Of a stretch of 64,000 nt of DNA, positions 1-8,770 are shown piece after piece (position 1 is the first letter of the stretch; every line of letters starts with the position of its first letter). The notes under the pieces were generated by a model, which made no database searches, was not told the DNA's origin, and saw nothing but the letters and a program-made list of their open reading frames with translations. Made by a program: the position numbers and the translations under genes. This stretch comes from Ruminococcus sp. (GTDB lineage Bacteria > Bacillota > Clostridia > Oscillospirales > Acutalibacteraceae): NCBI GenBank assembly GCA_017457955.1, contig JAFTGL010000012.1, forward strand, positions 62,001-126,000, given 5' to 3'.

Positions 1-1487
1 TACAAATAGATTTGCCCTAATTTATACGCTGATAATCCGTCATCGAGCTGATCGGCAGCTATTCCATACCACATAGCTGCCATTTCAACGTCTTCATAGG
101 ATGGGTTATATAAATAATAATCTGCCAATTTCCGTACAGAATAGGCGTCTCGCAAACCGATACTTTCCGCTTTATACTTTATTAGTTCAAAATCATCCGA
201 CTGTCTATTGTGTGCTTTGAATTGATAATTATTAGAATATTTTAAAGGATTTGTATGCAGATCAACAGAAGGATTGTCCGAAAATTCAAACTGTGTCCCG
301 CCTATCTCGCAGCACTGACGAATAATCATATTTCGGAAGAGGTTGAACTTTTCTCCCTGTTCATCAATTGGCACAGAGTTGGGATCTGAAATATAGATTT
401 TTTCAATTGAAAACTGGTGTTCACACCATTGTTTATACAAATTCGAAAGATGGTCATTATCATAAACAATATGTCGAAGTATCTCATTTACTCGTTTCTT
501 TAGCTCAGGCTTTAAATATCCGTATTTAGTATTTGAGCCTTGAAGGGAAGTTGACAGATCCATCATTCTATTTATGATAAACTGTTTGTCTTCGCCACTA
601 TAGCCGGACAAAGGGTTATTTAATAAGCTTTTTAGCTCATAGTCCATACCGCTCTTAATCTCATTAAATACGTCATCCTTAAGAACATATTCGTTATACA
701 TTTCATCGGCAAAAATATCATTTGCAAATGCAGATTTGCAACGAGATATAGATTGATATTTTTTCTCAGAAAAGAAACCTTCATCAGGATCTTTTGACAT
801 TATAAAAAGGTGAATATGCGGATGATGGGATTCGTTGTGCATAGCCGCATACCACTCTAAATTTTCAAGTTTAATATTATGTGCTTTTGCAAGTACATCA
901 AGCTTAGACATCACCAAATCTCGCCACGGTTCAGCTGATTCGTAGCCAAGCATATGTGCGTCTTCTCTTCTAAGAGAAACTATATGTGTCCAAATATTAC
1001 CTTCGTGTGAGGACACACGATCTTTAACCAATTCAAGATCCACGGTCTCTTCTGAAGAGAAAAGACCGTGAGACTGAATTATTTGTGCACCGGGACGTTT
1101 TGCAGCATACTCTATAAGGTTCGCTGTATATTCTTGACTGGCAGCTCCCGAGAAGCGTAAACGTTCTGAAAGATATGATATATATTCAGAAGCTGTTCCT
1201 TTTGAAGAAAAATCTGTGTAGTCTCTGTATTCAAAGGATTCCTTATAATCAATCCTCTGTTCAGAAAAGGCTTTTTCCAGATCTTTTATCAAACTCAACT
1301 GTTTCAATGTCGGAGGATCATTTAGGTGTTCATCGGCAATTCTTAAGGCTACACCTTCACGGCTTGCACAGTATTCAACCAAATTCACTACCTCGGTGGC
1401 TGACTTTGCATACTTTGTTGCTGCTTCACCCGGCTTTGCCACATGGAAATACTGTGTGTTCCATATAAAACGTGCTCCCTTTGACAC
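1..1487 (-). CDS. MobL/MobP3-type conjugative relaxase (partial, runs off left edge)
   Basis: This is the conjugative relaxase that would nick the element at oriT and lead the strand into the recipient. About 495 residues are visible and the 3' end lies beyond position 1. The reading frame was translated by hand from a GTG at 1487, which follows an AGGAG ribosome-binding site by 7 bases; the next in-frame ATG is far inside the conserved part. The HUH metal-binding motif HHPHIH lies at residues 221-226, followed by a hydrophobic strand. The region just before it (NIWTHIVSLRREDAHMLGYE) is typical of Firmicutes MobL/MobP3 relaxases. Residues from about 455 onward (YEDVEMAAMWYGIAADQ and on) look like Sel1/TPR-like repeats, a common C-terminal extension. 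It follows the ribbon-helix-helix gene, which fits a relaxosome pair, with one of the element-wide palindromes in between. Family assignment is by motif reading only. Confidence 0.85.
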   Translation of the reverse strand, partial: MSKGARFIWNTQYFHVAKPGEAATKYAKSATEVVNLVEYCASREGVALRIADEHLNDPPTLKQLSLIKDLEKAFSEQRIDYKESFEYRDYTDFSSKGTASEYISYLSERLRFSGAASQEYTANLIEYAAKRPGAQIIQSHGLFSSEETVDLELVKDRVSSHEGNIWTHIVSLRREDAHMLGYESAEPWRDLVMSKLDVLAKAHNIKLENLEWYAAMHNESHHPHIHLFIMSKDPDEGFFSEKKYQSISRCKSAFANDIFADEMYNEYVLKDDVFNEIKSGMDYELKSLLNNPLSGYSGEDKQFIINRMMDLSTSLQGSNTKYGYLKPELKKRVNEILRHIVYDNDHLSNLYKQWCEHQFSIEKIYISDPNSVPIDEQGEKFNLFRNMIIRQCCEIGGTQFEFSDNPSVDLHTNPLKYSNNYQFKAHNRQSDDFELIKYKAESIGLRDAYSVRKLADYYLYNPSYEDVEMAAMWYGIAADQLDDGLSAYKLGQIYL

Positions 1488-1507
1488 TTAGCAACTCTCC
1501 TTTAAAA

Positions 1508-1540
1508 GGTGTAAGTGTCCCTTCGAGGGACACTTACACC
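1508..1540. repeat. Element palindrome copy 1 (between RHH gene and relaxase)
   Basis: A 15-bp perfect stem with a 3-base centre (TCG). The core is TGTCCCT/AGGGACA with flanks GGTGTAAG/CTTACACC. It overlaps the stop codon of the RHH gene and ends 20 bases before the relaxase GTG, just upstream of its ribosome-binding site. It belongs to a family with copies at 6630, 11323, 11782, 18071 and 20390, and a decayed copy at 23804. Confidence 0.9.
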
Positions 1541-1920
1541 TGTGCTTCATATGCAGATATAATTCCTTTTGTGCTTTTGGCGTCTTCTACTGCACGACGT
1601 CGCAGGCTGTCATACTGATCCTTTGAGATATCAAGTTGAGACGCCAATAATCTTGATACTATATTCATTTCCACTGCCAGTTTAAACAGATTACTGTTGA
1701 TTCGCTTTGTGCTGTTGCCCACAACTCCTTCAACCTTTTGACCGTATATAGAACAAAGAAAATCCTGAGAAATCTCCGAGTTCTTGTAGCTATAATAAAA
1801 ATCTACAGCTGCTTCGATAACGGCATTTCTGCTCCCCGCACTTTCTGTCTTTTGTAAGGCTTCCAGTTTTCGGAGTTTATCCGGTGCTATATGCACCGTT
1901 ATTTTCTCCTTCTTTTCCAT
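1534..1920 (-). CDS. Ribbon-helix-helix relaxosome accessory protein (MobC-like)
   Basis: A 128-residue protein. The N-terminus (EKITVHIAPDKLRKLEALQ, then SRNAVIEAAVDFY) reads as a ribbon-helix-helix fold: a short DNA-contacting strand with alternating Thr/His/Ile followed by two helices. The rest is helical and could be an oligomerisation domain. It lies 3 bases after the lipoprotein gene and directly before the relaxase, the usual place for a small DNA-binding protein that loads the relaxase at oriT and represses its own operon. The last codons and the stop lie inside the first palindrome. The RHH reading is fairly clear; the relaxosome role is inferred from position. Confidence 0.65.
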   Translation of the reverse strand: MEKKEKITVHIAPDKLRKLEALQKTESAGSRNAVIEAAVDFYYSYKNSEISQDFLCSIYGQKVEGVVGNSTKRINSNLFKLAVEMNIVSRLLASQLDISKDQYDSLRRRAVEDAKSTKGIISAYEAQV

Positions 1921-1923
1921 CCA

Positions 1924-2499
1924 TTACCCCCCTATCATGTCCCGGTAGTTGTCAACTGAGTTGATCAGCCACCCTCGATCAGGATCTTTCACAAGCTTAA
2001 AAACATAAAACGTACTAATAGTGCTTGATGTTTCATTTATGACAGTGTTTTGGAAACATAAGCAGGCAACTTCCACTTGTTCTACTTCATCCGGGTTTTC
2101 GCTGAAATACAGTTTATTTACAGCGACAGCTTGAGAATAGTTTTCGTCCTTTGAATAGTAGCCCATAATATTCTCAACATTACTGCTATATTCTTTAGTA
2201 ATAAGATCCTTAATATCTTCAATATTATTTAGCGGAGAATCGGTAAAGGTTAGGAAACTCCCGCAAAAGGAATTCACAACATCCCGGATCTGATCCATAT
2301 TGCCCGTTGCTACGGTAGCAGAATCCGGTGTAGATTCTACAACAAACACCTTTACGGTTTCATCGGTATTATTCCCTTCTTCGGTAGTATCAGCTGTCAA
2401 TAAACTGCTTGAGCCGAAGCTTCCCAACCCGTTGCTGCAGCCGCTGAAAGTAACGGCGAGCAGTATAGCTATTATTACTAATACAAAATGATTCTTCAT
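1924..2499 (-). CDS. Conjugation-associated lipoprotein
   Basis: A 191-residue lipoprotein with a short signal sequence and a lipobox FSGC, so Cys21 would be lipidated after cleavage by signal peptidase II. After a Ser/Gly/Thr-rich linker the mature domain (about residues 65-191) has mixed alpha/beta character, with a conserved-looking end (FKLVKDPDRGWLINSVDNYR) that resembles NTF2-like or TcpC-like extracellular domains of Gram-positive conjugation systems. It sits between the CHAP hydrolase and the RHH protein, 10 bases after the hydrolase gene. The lipoprotein call is firm. The specific T4SS role is inferred from context. Confidence 0.65.
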   Translation of the reverse strand: MKNHFVLVIIAILLAVTFSGCSNGLGSFGSSSLLTADTTEEGNNTDETVKVFVVESTPDSATVATGNMDQIRDVVNSFCGSFLTFTDSPLNNIEDIKDLITKEYSSNVENIMGYYSKDENYSQAVAVNKLYFSENPDEVEQVEVACLCFQNTVINETSSTISTFYVFKLVKDPDRGWLINSVDNYRDMIGG

Positions 2500-2509
2500 A
2501 ATTACTCTC

Positions 2510-3808
2510 CTATAAATCTGTAAAGTTATAATCCTTCACAATGTTATACACAGTTGATCTTCGATTATAATAGTTATATCGTGAATCAGACCATCCTTTT
2601 TGTGAGTTGTATATTTGGTCAAGGCTCCAACTGCCATCAACGCCCCTTAAGCACCCTACATCAAATGAATACAGTCCCCACTGATTCAGTATATCTGAGC
2701 AGTATGCTACTGCACGAGGATCTGTAACACCGTGTTCGTTACACTTTTTAATGTAACTGTCAGCATACTCGAGAGACATTTCATCCTGCGCGCTTTTTCC
2801 ATAAGGAGACAGCAGAATCGCTTTAATACAAGCAGCTTCTGTATCATTGGGAATATAAGAACCCCAGTTATCGCCATTTTGAATTGATGACAGAATTCTC
2901 TGACCGCTGTAGCCATAAGAATAACAGATACTACTGACCGCAGAAGTGTTAAGATGATAAGCCTTTTGTAATAGTTCAAGGGCAGAGTTACTGTGCCACT
3001 GAAACACCCCCGCTGAAACAGCTCCCACATCGTTTGGCACTACCGTGCCATACTCCGTTGTGATTTTGTCATACTCGATTCCTACCTCAAATCTACAAAT
3101 TACATTTCTGATAAGGGAATTGAGCCCCGACGCCGCAACACCTTCATCTACACCAACAGCACCATATAAGGCTATAGTATAGTCGGTTATGGAACGAGTG
3201 TACTTATTGACTCTTGAAGTCATAGCCCATGTGCCGCCGTTTTCGTAGGTGCCGCTCTCATTTCCCGCTATAATAGTGATTTGATTGTTTTCAGTATCAA
3301 CATCAACAACAACTCCTATATGATCCGTGTGTCCGGTTCGATGATAGTCGTCCCTTCCCCTATAGTCAAAAATCACAACGTTGCCCCGACGCGGTTGATA
3401 GGTTTCGGGGTCTCTCAAACAATCCAAAGCGATCAAATTGTCTGTCCATACACCTGTATTAGGCGAATATCCTATTTCAGATAGATCAATTCCGGCTTTA
3501 TCAGCACAATAGCCTACAAAGTAACAGCACCAATCCGCGCCCGGATCGTTGAAATGTCCGTTATATCTTTCTCCTTGACATGAAAGCCCCGCCTCTTGAG
3601 GGGTGTGATCTTGCCAAAAGGCATATTCTGCTTCGGCTTGATCAGCTAATCCCGATCCCGTTCCCTGCTGATTATAGGTCATAATGCAGATGACAAGAGT
3701 CGGTATAATGAGGACAAGAATGACAGGAATAACCAATAGCACAATTAAAAAATGCCGAAAGCGTTTATCTTTCAGCTTGGTTAAAAACCATTTTTTGGCA
3801 GCGGTCAT
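2510..3808 (-). CDS. T4SS peptidoglycan hydrolase with CHAP domain (VirB1-like role)
   Basis: A 432-residue protein with a basic N-terminus, one membrane segment (about residues 19-43) and an outward-facing CHAP amidase/endopeptidase domain. The probable catalytic residues are the Cys in ADWCCYF (94/95), His163 in TDHIGVV and Asn183 or Glu184. The C-terminal half carries a second domain around GAVSAGVFQWHSNSALELL, which looks like the muramidase-type domains of phage-like endolysins. The protein would open the wall for the mating channel. Its ATG overlaps the VirB4 stop codon by one base (TAATG), so translation is probably coupled. The CHAP part is well supported; the identity of the second domain is less certain. 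Confidence 0.8.
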   Translation of the reverse strand: MTAAKKWFLTKLKDKRFRHFLIVLLVIPVILVLIIPTLVICIMTYNQQGTGSGLADQAEAEYAFWQDHTPQEAGLSCQGERYNGHFNDPGADWCCYFVGYCADKAGIDLSEIGYSPNTGVWTDNLIALDCLRDPETYQPRRGNVVIFDYRGRDDYHRTGHTDHIGVVVDVDTENNQITIIAGNESGTYENGGTWAMTSRVNKYTRSITDYTIALYGAVGVDEGVAASGLNSLIRNVICRFEVGIEYDKITTEYGTVVPNDVGAVSAGVFQWHSNSALELLQKAYHLNTSAVSSICYSYGYSGQRILSSIQNGDNWGSYIPNDTEAACIKAILLSPYGKSAQDEMSLEYADSYIKKCNEHGVTDPRAVAYCSDILNQWGLYSFDVGCLRGVDGSWSLDQIYNSQKGWSDSRYNYYNRRSTVYNIVKDYNFTDL

Positions 3809-6351
3809 TAACGACCACCCGCCGTTCCAAACAATTCCGCTTTATGCTCAGGAGCGATTACGTGAAGATGATATCGTTCCTCACCACATGAATAAAGACA
3901 AAATCCTCTGTGCGGTGTTGAAATCAAGGAATACTCGCTGTCTGTAATATTCGTGATCCGCTTATACTTCTCAATATCCACTGTTCCGGGAAAGAACAAG
4001 AAGCGGTGTGTCGGGATAGAGAAAAGCGGTGTGGTCAGTTCCACGATCCCCGGCAACATTAAATCTTCTATGTTTTGTGAGGACGTCAGAATGTTACTGT
4101 CTCTTTTACGACCGCGCTTAACAAAAGAGCGAATGTAGGAGACTACGATCATGGATTTAATGATTTCATGTATTTCATCACAAATAACTACTGTATTTCC
4201 CTGTGTGAAATACTTATGCTGCATAAAAGAGAATATGTTGAGGTACATAGCGTTCTTCAAATTCTCGTTTGTATTCAGCATTTCGTTGATATCAAAATTG
4301 ATATGATCGGCATTAGGAATATTTGTATAGCCGTTGAAATAGAGAGAATCGTTTCCGACACAAATACTATTGATTGAAAGCGCCAAGTCTCGGAGGTTTT
4401 CTTTGCTGTAAAGCATTTCCCGAGGGTTTTTCAAAGCTTTATCAGCATATTCATTCAATTCCTCTTCGACTACTTTATAGAGGTCAGACAGAATAGGAAA
4501 GTCCTCTGCGGATAACTTGAGCAAATTTGAATCATTGGTGATATTAAATTTTTCATAAGTCCTTACAAGCATGATCTCAAGGATATCCAGTTGAAGGCTC
4601 GTCAGTTCCGGCTTGTACACACTGAAAAAATCCCGCAGGAAGGCGATATGCTGTGCGAGCTGTGTATTTTTCTGAATAGCCGAAGGTGTGAACGTATCAT
4701 AATCACTGGCGTCTTCTTCAATATCCTTTAATAGCTTTGGTTGTAGAACATTGATAATGTATCTTCCCGACATCATATCAACATTAGTGCCGCCGAGATT
4801 ACTGGTGACATCGTTGAATTCCGAATCCACGTCCAAAGAGTAGAGTGACTTTTTCTTCTGTCTGAAAATACAGATGAAGAGTTTTATGATCCATGACTTA
4901 CCTTCGCCGGAATTGCCGAAAACGGAAATATGACCGTTTGTTTTATCAAAATCGCGCCGATCGAAATCGGTAAGTATATATCCCCCGTTGACGTCCTTGC
5001 CGAGGATAAAACCTCGGGGATCTGTTTTACCCGAATAAGAGAACGGGAAAAGATTAGCGGCAGATATTGAAGGCATGAAGCGATCAAATATTTTCTTGAA
5101 AGCCTTCTTTCCCCACGGCATGACCGAAGTAAAGCCATCCCGCTGCTGAAAGTGAAGCTTATCACACACCAGTCGCAAACTGGTCAAAGTTTGTGCGATG
5201 GTATCATTGAGAGATTTGAGATCATCCAAGCTTTTCGCAGAAGTCTCAATAAAAACGGTAACCGCGAATAATGATTGGTTCGAGGATCGCTTATTGGTAA
5301 TGTACTTCTTTATATCGTCTATGTCCTCAACACCGTCTACTTGTTCTCTAAGTTTCTTTGCGCCGATGATTTTACTCTTACTGTTGATTTCAGAGTTATC
5401 TATAACCTTATTTGTTTCTGCCGAGTTGAGACGCTTTGCATAGATATGCAACGTGACGCCTTCCTTCTCACCAAATTCTTTAAGGATCGCCCTCTGATCA
5501 GTAAGTGTCTGATACTCCCTCAGTGCAATTACTGAACGGAATGTATTGCCGATCACATAGTAATTTGGTTGCTTGAAAACAGCAACAGACGGACAAACGA
5601 TATCAACGAAACCCTTATAGTGTTCTTCGTCTATCTCAGAAGAATGAACATATTCCTCACCATCATAATCAGCAAAGTGATTTGAAAAAGGATTCTGCTC
5701 AAGATAAATTGCAGCTAATCTCTTCAAATCCTCTTTTTTGACCAGAGTAACACCCAATTTATTCTCATTGCAAATTTGAATAGTTGAACTGAGAATATGC
5801 TTTTTATTGATAGGCGGTTCGTTTTCGGAGATACGCAGCAACAAATAAAACGCCCTGCTTGTCGCCGTATTTATGCGTATATTATCAAGATACTCTTCGT
5901 CCTTTATGTTTAAGTCCCTGATATAAGGATTGTTTTCTGTCTTAACCAAGGTATTAAGATATTGAAGATTATCTTCATAGTTCTGAGCGCCGTCTGTACA
6001 CACAAACTCAACATTCTCAGCTTGAATCATAATATTAGATATCGCTTCAACAAAACCATCCTGCTCAGACTGGGATAAGACAGTTAAGTTCTTAGGTGGA
6101 ATGTTTATATAATAAAGCTCTTGTCCTTCGGTTGTAAGAATATGATCATCTTCAATAGACTTGATACCAAGCAGATTCTGAACGCTGTCATTGTTCTTTT
6201 TAATCTGCTTATTTGTTCTCTTCTCTGTCGCCTTTGCGGACGTTTTCTTTACCGAAGATTTCTTGCCGCTTTTCTTGATAAGATACATAACAAGAAAGGT
6301 GGCAGCGGTTGAGATACACATCACAATCGCTACAATTAGAAATGTTATCAT
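3808..6351 (-). CDS. VirB4-type conjugation ATPase
   Basis: The main energising ATPase of the type IV secretion channel, about 847 residues. I chose the ATG at 6351 because GGAGG precedes it by a normal distance; the upstream ATG at 6363 falls inside that ribosome-binding site. An N-terminal hydrophobic segment (first 25 residues) suggests membrane association, which is unusual for classic VirB4 but seen in Gram-positive variants. Walker A is GNSGEGKS near residue 480 and Walker B is VVICDEIHEI in the last quarter. The terminal region (NILTSSQNIEDL and on) matches the VirB4/TraE C-terminus. It follows the VirB3-like gene by 2 bases. Confidence 0.92.
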   Translation of the reverse strand: MITFLIVAIVMCISTAATFLVMYLIKKSGKKSSVKKTSAKATEKRTNKQIKKNNDSVQNLLGIKSIEDDHILTTEGQELYYINIPPKNLTVLSQSEQDGFVEAISNIMIQAENVEFVCTDGAQNYEDNLQYLNTLVKTENNPYIRDLNIKDEEYLDNIRINTATSRAFYLLLRISENEPPINKKHILSSTIQICNENKLGVTLVKKEDLKRLAAIYLEQNPFSNHFADYDGEEYVHSSEIDEEHYKGFVDIVCPSVAVFKQPNYYVIGNTFRSVIALREYQTLTDQRAILKEFGEKEGVTLHIYAKRLNSAETNKVIDNSEINSKSKIIGAKKLREQVDGVEDIDDIKKYITNKRSSNQSLFAVTVFIETSAKSLDDLKSLNDTIAQTLTSLRLVCDKLHFQQRDGFTSVMPWGKKAFKKIFDRFMPSISAANLFPFSYSGKTDPRGFILGKDVNGGYILTDFDRRDFDKTNGHISVFGNSGEGKSWIIKLFICIFRQKKKSLYSLDVDSEFNDVTSNLGGTNVDMMSGRYIINVLQPKLLKDIEEDASDYDTFTPSAIQKNTQLAQHIAFLRDFFSVYKPELTSLQLDILEIMLVRTYEKFNITNDSNLLKLSAEDFPILSDLYKVVEEELNEYADKALKNPREMLYSKENLRDLALSINSICVGNDSLYFNGYTNIPNADHINFDINEMLNTNENLKNAMYLNIFSFMQHKYFTQGNTVVICDEIHEIIKSMIVVSYIRSFVKRGRKRDSNILTSSQNIEDLMLPGIVELTTPLFSIPTHRFLFFPGTVDIEKYKRITNITDSEYSLISTPHRGFCLYSCGEERYHLHVIAPEHKAELFGTAGGR

Positions 6352-6353
6352 CG

Positions 6354-6614
6354 TTACCTCCATTTAAAAATCAAAATATCTGTTATGAAAAATTTTATAT
6401 ATAAAATGATCAACCGCGAAAGCGAATATCCGTTGTACAATCGCGCGGTCAGTATTGCATAGGATATAAACACAAGCGCAAACCAGATGATTCTCAGAAA
6501 CAGAAAAGCAAGTACGGCTGCTATGAAGAGAATCAACATAACAGCCGCGTTTTTTCCATTCCAATGATTGAACAGAATTGTTTCAGAAGTAAGGTTTTTA
6601 GGATAATAATACAT
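6354..6614 (-). CDS. VirB3/PrgI-like small membrane protein of the T4SS
   Basis: An 86-residue protein with an N-terminal cytoplasmic stretch, two closely spaced transmembrane helices (about residues 22-60) and a short basic end. Size, topology and position immediately before VirB4 match the VirB3/PrgI/TcpE class, which anchors the ATPase to the channel. Its stop codon lies 2 bases before the VirB4 ATG and within that gene's ribosome-binding site, so the two genes are translationally linked. A TGTCCCT palindrome ends 15 bases before its own ATG. Confidence 0.72.
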   Translation of the reverse strand: MYYYPKNLTSETILFNHWNGKNAAVMLILFIAAVLAFLFLRIIWFALVFISYAILTARLYNGYSLSRLIILYIKFFITDILIFKWR

Positions 6615-6629
6615 TATATCTCCTTCCCG

Positions 6630-6656
6630 GTAACTGTCCCTTGAAGGGACAGTTAC
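6630..6656. repeat. Element palindrome copy 2 (between VirB6-like and VirB3-like genes)
   Basis: A 27-base palindrome: core TGTCCCT/AGGGACA with a TGA centre and flanks GTAAC/GTTAC that also pair. It lies between the stop of the VirB6-like gene and the ribosome-binding site of the VirB3-like gene. The flanks differ from copy 1 yet stay self-complementary. Confidence 0.9.
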
Positions 6657-6658
6657 TC

Positions 6659-7564
6659 TTAAAATGAACGTACAATATTTGTGATACCGGACACAGCGTA
6701 TATAGCTTGGCTTGCATTAGATCTCACTGAACTTTCCAAGCCAAACTGTTGTAAAATTCTTGGAGCTTCCGAAGAAGACAGTAGTATTCCCAAAGCGATG
6801 AATAAATTAGTGAGATTAAGACTGCCGGAATTTGAAAAAACAAGAATAAAAAGAGCAAGTAGAAAGTTCTGCACAAAGAATGTTATACATTGTCCCACAA
6901 CTTGTTTACACCAAGAATAAAAACCATCTGTATATCCTCTCGGAATAGAAAGCAGATGAATAGGACAGATGGTAAGAAGAATGATCAAAATTCCGCTCCT
7001 CTTAAGATTTCCAAGCAGGATTTTCACGACAAAAACAAACATAATAATGCAGAATATCGAACCCACAATGCTACCTGTAAATTCGTTAGTATATTGTTCT
7101 CTCAATGAATCCAAAATCCCTTCCGGGGTAGTATCTTCCAACAATCTCCATTCCATCAAGGACTGAAAGTTTTGACCCTCTACTGCAGATGAAACCGTGC
7201 TTCCTATCAACATGTGCGTTACTTCTATTGTAAAAGTATACAGAAGAATAGGAAGCTTAACGAATCCGAAGCTTGCAAACAAGCCGACCGCGATGTTTTT
7301 AAATGTCCCTTTCACATCAGCTCCGTTGCCTTCGTTGTAACTGGCTGCAAATTCTGCTAAAGCAAGTCCAACGCCTATTATGAACATAACACCGCCCCAC
7401 GAAGACAGGAAATAGATATACGATAAAACTGATTTTTCAGTAAACACATTTATAAAGCTATTAAACGTGTCATGTAAAATGAGTAATGTTATCCTTGCAG
7501 AATATGCGCCTATCCACCTCATAAGGTTCGGAAATATCGAGATTAACATAGTGAAAATAGTCAA
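6659..7564 (-). CDS. VirB6/TrbL-like polytopic channel protein
   Basis: A 301-residue integral membrane protein with about six hydrophobic segments, including FLSSWGGVMFIIGVGLALAE near residue 55, FCIIMFVFVVKILLG near 170 and FFVQNFLLALFILVF near 230. The soluble tail APRILQQFGLESSV precedes a final hydrophobic turn. The topology, and its position between the small pilin-like protein and the VirB3/VirB4 pair, fit the VirB6/TrbL inner-membrane channel of Gram-positive conjugation systems. No enzymatic motif is visible. The assignment is by topology and gene order, not by a specific motif. Confidence 0.72.
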   Translation of the reverse strand: MTIFTMLISIFPNLMRWIGAYSARITLLILHDTFNSFINVFTEKSVLSYIYFLSSWGGVMFIIGVGLALAEFAASYNEGNGADVKGTFKNIAVGLFASFGFVKLPILLYTFTIEVTHMLIGSTVSSAVEGQNFQSLMEWRLLEDTTPEGILDSLREQYTNEFTGSIVGSIFCIIMFVFVVKILLGNLKRSGILIILLTICPIHLLSIPRGYTDGFYSWCKQVVGQCITFFVQNFLLALFILVFSNSGSLNLTNLFIALGILLSSSEAPRILQQFGLESSVRSNASQAIYAVSGITNIVRSF

Positions 7565-7601
7565 ATAATCTCACCTCTTTCTTAACGAAACTCCGGCACA
7601 A

Positions 7602-7877
7602 TTACACACCGAACCATGAGAAGAAGGTTCCGGCAGATAATACACCCGCAATCACGGCGCCGATCAGGCAGCCGATACCGGGACCAAAATTGTAGTCATC
7701 ACCTCTGCCCCTTTTAGCAAAAGCCGTAACCACTTTAACCAGACCGACAACGAGCAGAATAACGGTAGCAACAAGGAATATTGCTCCCGCAACTGCCTTT
7801 ACCTGAGAGATCACTTCATTTGTAACCTCTTGAATACCGCCGCTTAAGTCAACATTTGCATTGATAATTGTTTTCAT
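7602..7877 (-). CDS. Small two-helix T4SS protein (VirB2/TrbC-like)
   Basis: A 91-residue protein with two transmembrane helices (about residues 30-55 and 65-88) joined by a short basic, Gly-rich loop (AKRGRGDDYNFGPG). Size, topology and location directly upstream of the VirB6-like gene match VirB2/TrbC-type pilin subunits and related small proteins of Firmicutes ICEs. No clear cleaved signal peptide is visible. A good AAGGAAAT ribosome-binding site precedes the ATG. Confidence 0.6.
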   Translation of the reverse strand: MKTIINANVDLSGGIQEVTNEVISQVKAVAGAIFLVATVILLVVGLVKVVTAFAKRGRGDDYNFGPGIGCLIGAVIAGVLSAGTFFSWFGV

Positions 7878-7924
7878 AATGATTTCCTTTCTAAAATAAA
7901 TTAAAGCATATAGAAATATGCGCC

Positions 7925-8770
7925 TTAGTTGATAGTAACTTTACACGTATATGTTTTATTATGATAGCTTGCTGAGATTACTGTAGTACCCGCTGTGTTG
8001 TGAGCCTTAAGCAAACACGAATTACCGGAAGTATCTTTTATTTCAACGAGATCTCCCGAAAGTTCCCATCTTATATCACTTCCTGCTCCTATCAGTGATA
8101 TTGAAAAAGAATCTCCTTTATTAACCGAAATAGCGGACGGATTCAGTTTGATATCATCTTCCGCTGTGCCGCCGTTTTGCGGGTGAACAACATCATCTGA
8201 CTGATTGTATTCCAGTATGGGCTGTTGTTCATAAACCGGAGCTTTATCGGATCCTTCCGGGTCTATCTTAACATTATCGTTATTAGAACGGGAAGCGACC
8301 GGTTCGGTTGCAGGACGTTGTGTTGGGCTTTGTGTCGGAAATACTCTTGTTGGCGCAGGAGAGGTAGGTAAAGAAGTGCTTTCTTTTGGCTTCGGAAAAG
8401 TCTCAGCAGCTGATGAATCTTCACTTGATTGTTCTCTGATTTCTTTAATGGAAATGCTGTACAAAGAACCGTTGTGAATCACTCTGATAAAACCGTCATA
8501 TTGCAGATAATGAATCTCATTTTTATCAAGCACTTTACCAAGCTCCCCTATATGAAACCCGTATATCCGAATAATGTCTTCGTTGGTAAGAGGTGTTGTT
8601 GTTTCCCATTCATAATACTGACTGTTTTCTGCGTCCACTTCGGCGTTTGCCTTTTCCGCCGCTCCATAATGAAGGTTGATTAAAAGAACGACCATAAAAA
8701 CAACTGCTATCAGTAAAAAAACAGCCGATAAAACAAGAAAAATCGGCTTAGTCCTCCGAAGTTGGGTCAT
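7925..8770 (-). CDS. Membrane-anchored protein with C-terminal bacterial Ig-like domain
   Basis: About 281 residues from the ATG at 8770, which has a GGGAG site 8 bases upstream; an earlier GTG at 8779 is possible. One N-terminal transmembrane helix (FLVLSAVFLLIAVVFMVVLL) is followed by a small folded region, a long Pro/Ser/Thr-rich stalk and a C-terminal BIG2-like Ig fold of about 75 residues (PSAISVNKGDSFSISLIGAG, ending in YTCKVTIN). The protein would stand on the outer face of the membrane and reach through the wall. It overlaps the sortase gene by about 20 bases, so the pilus and T4SS genes form one unit. No homologue is recognised; a role in linking pilus and channel is speculation. Confidence 0.6.
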   Translation of the reverse strand: MTQLRRTKPIFLVLSAVFLLIAVVFMVVLLINLHYGAAEKANAEVDAENSQYYEWETTTPLTNEDIIRIYGFHIGELGKVLDKNEIHYLQYDGFIRVIHNGSLYSISIKEIREQSSEDSSAAETFPKPKESTSLPTSPAPTRVFPTQSPTQRPATEPVASRSNNDNVKIDPEGSDKAPVYEQQPILEYNQSDDVVHPQNGGTAEDDIKLNPSAISVNKGDSFSISLIGAGSDIRWELSGDLVEIKDTSGNSCLLKAHNTAGTTVISASYHNKTYTCKVTIN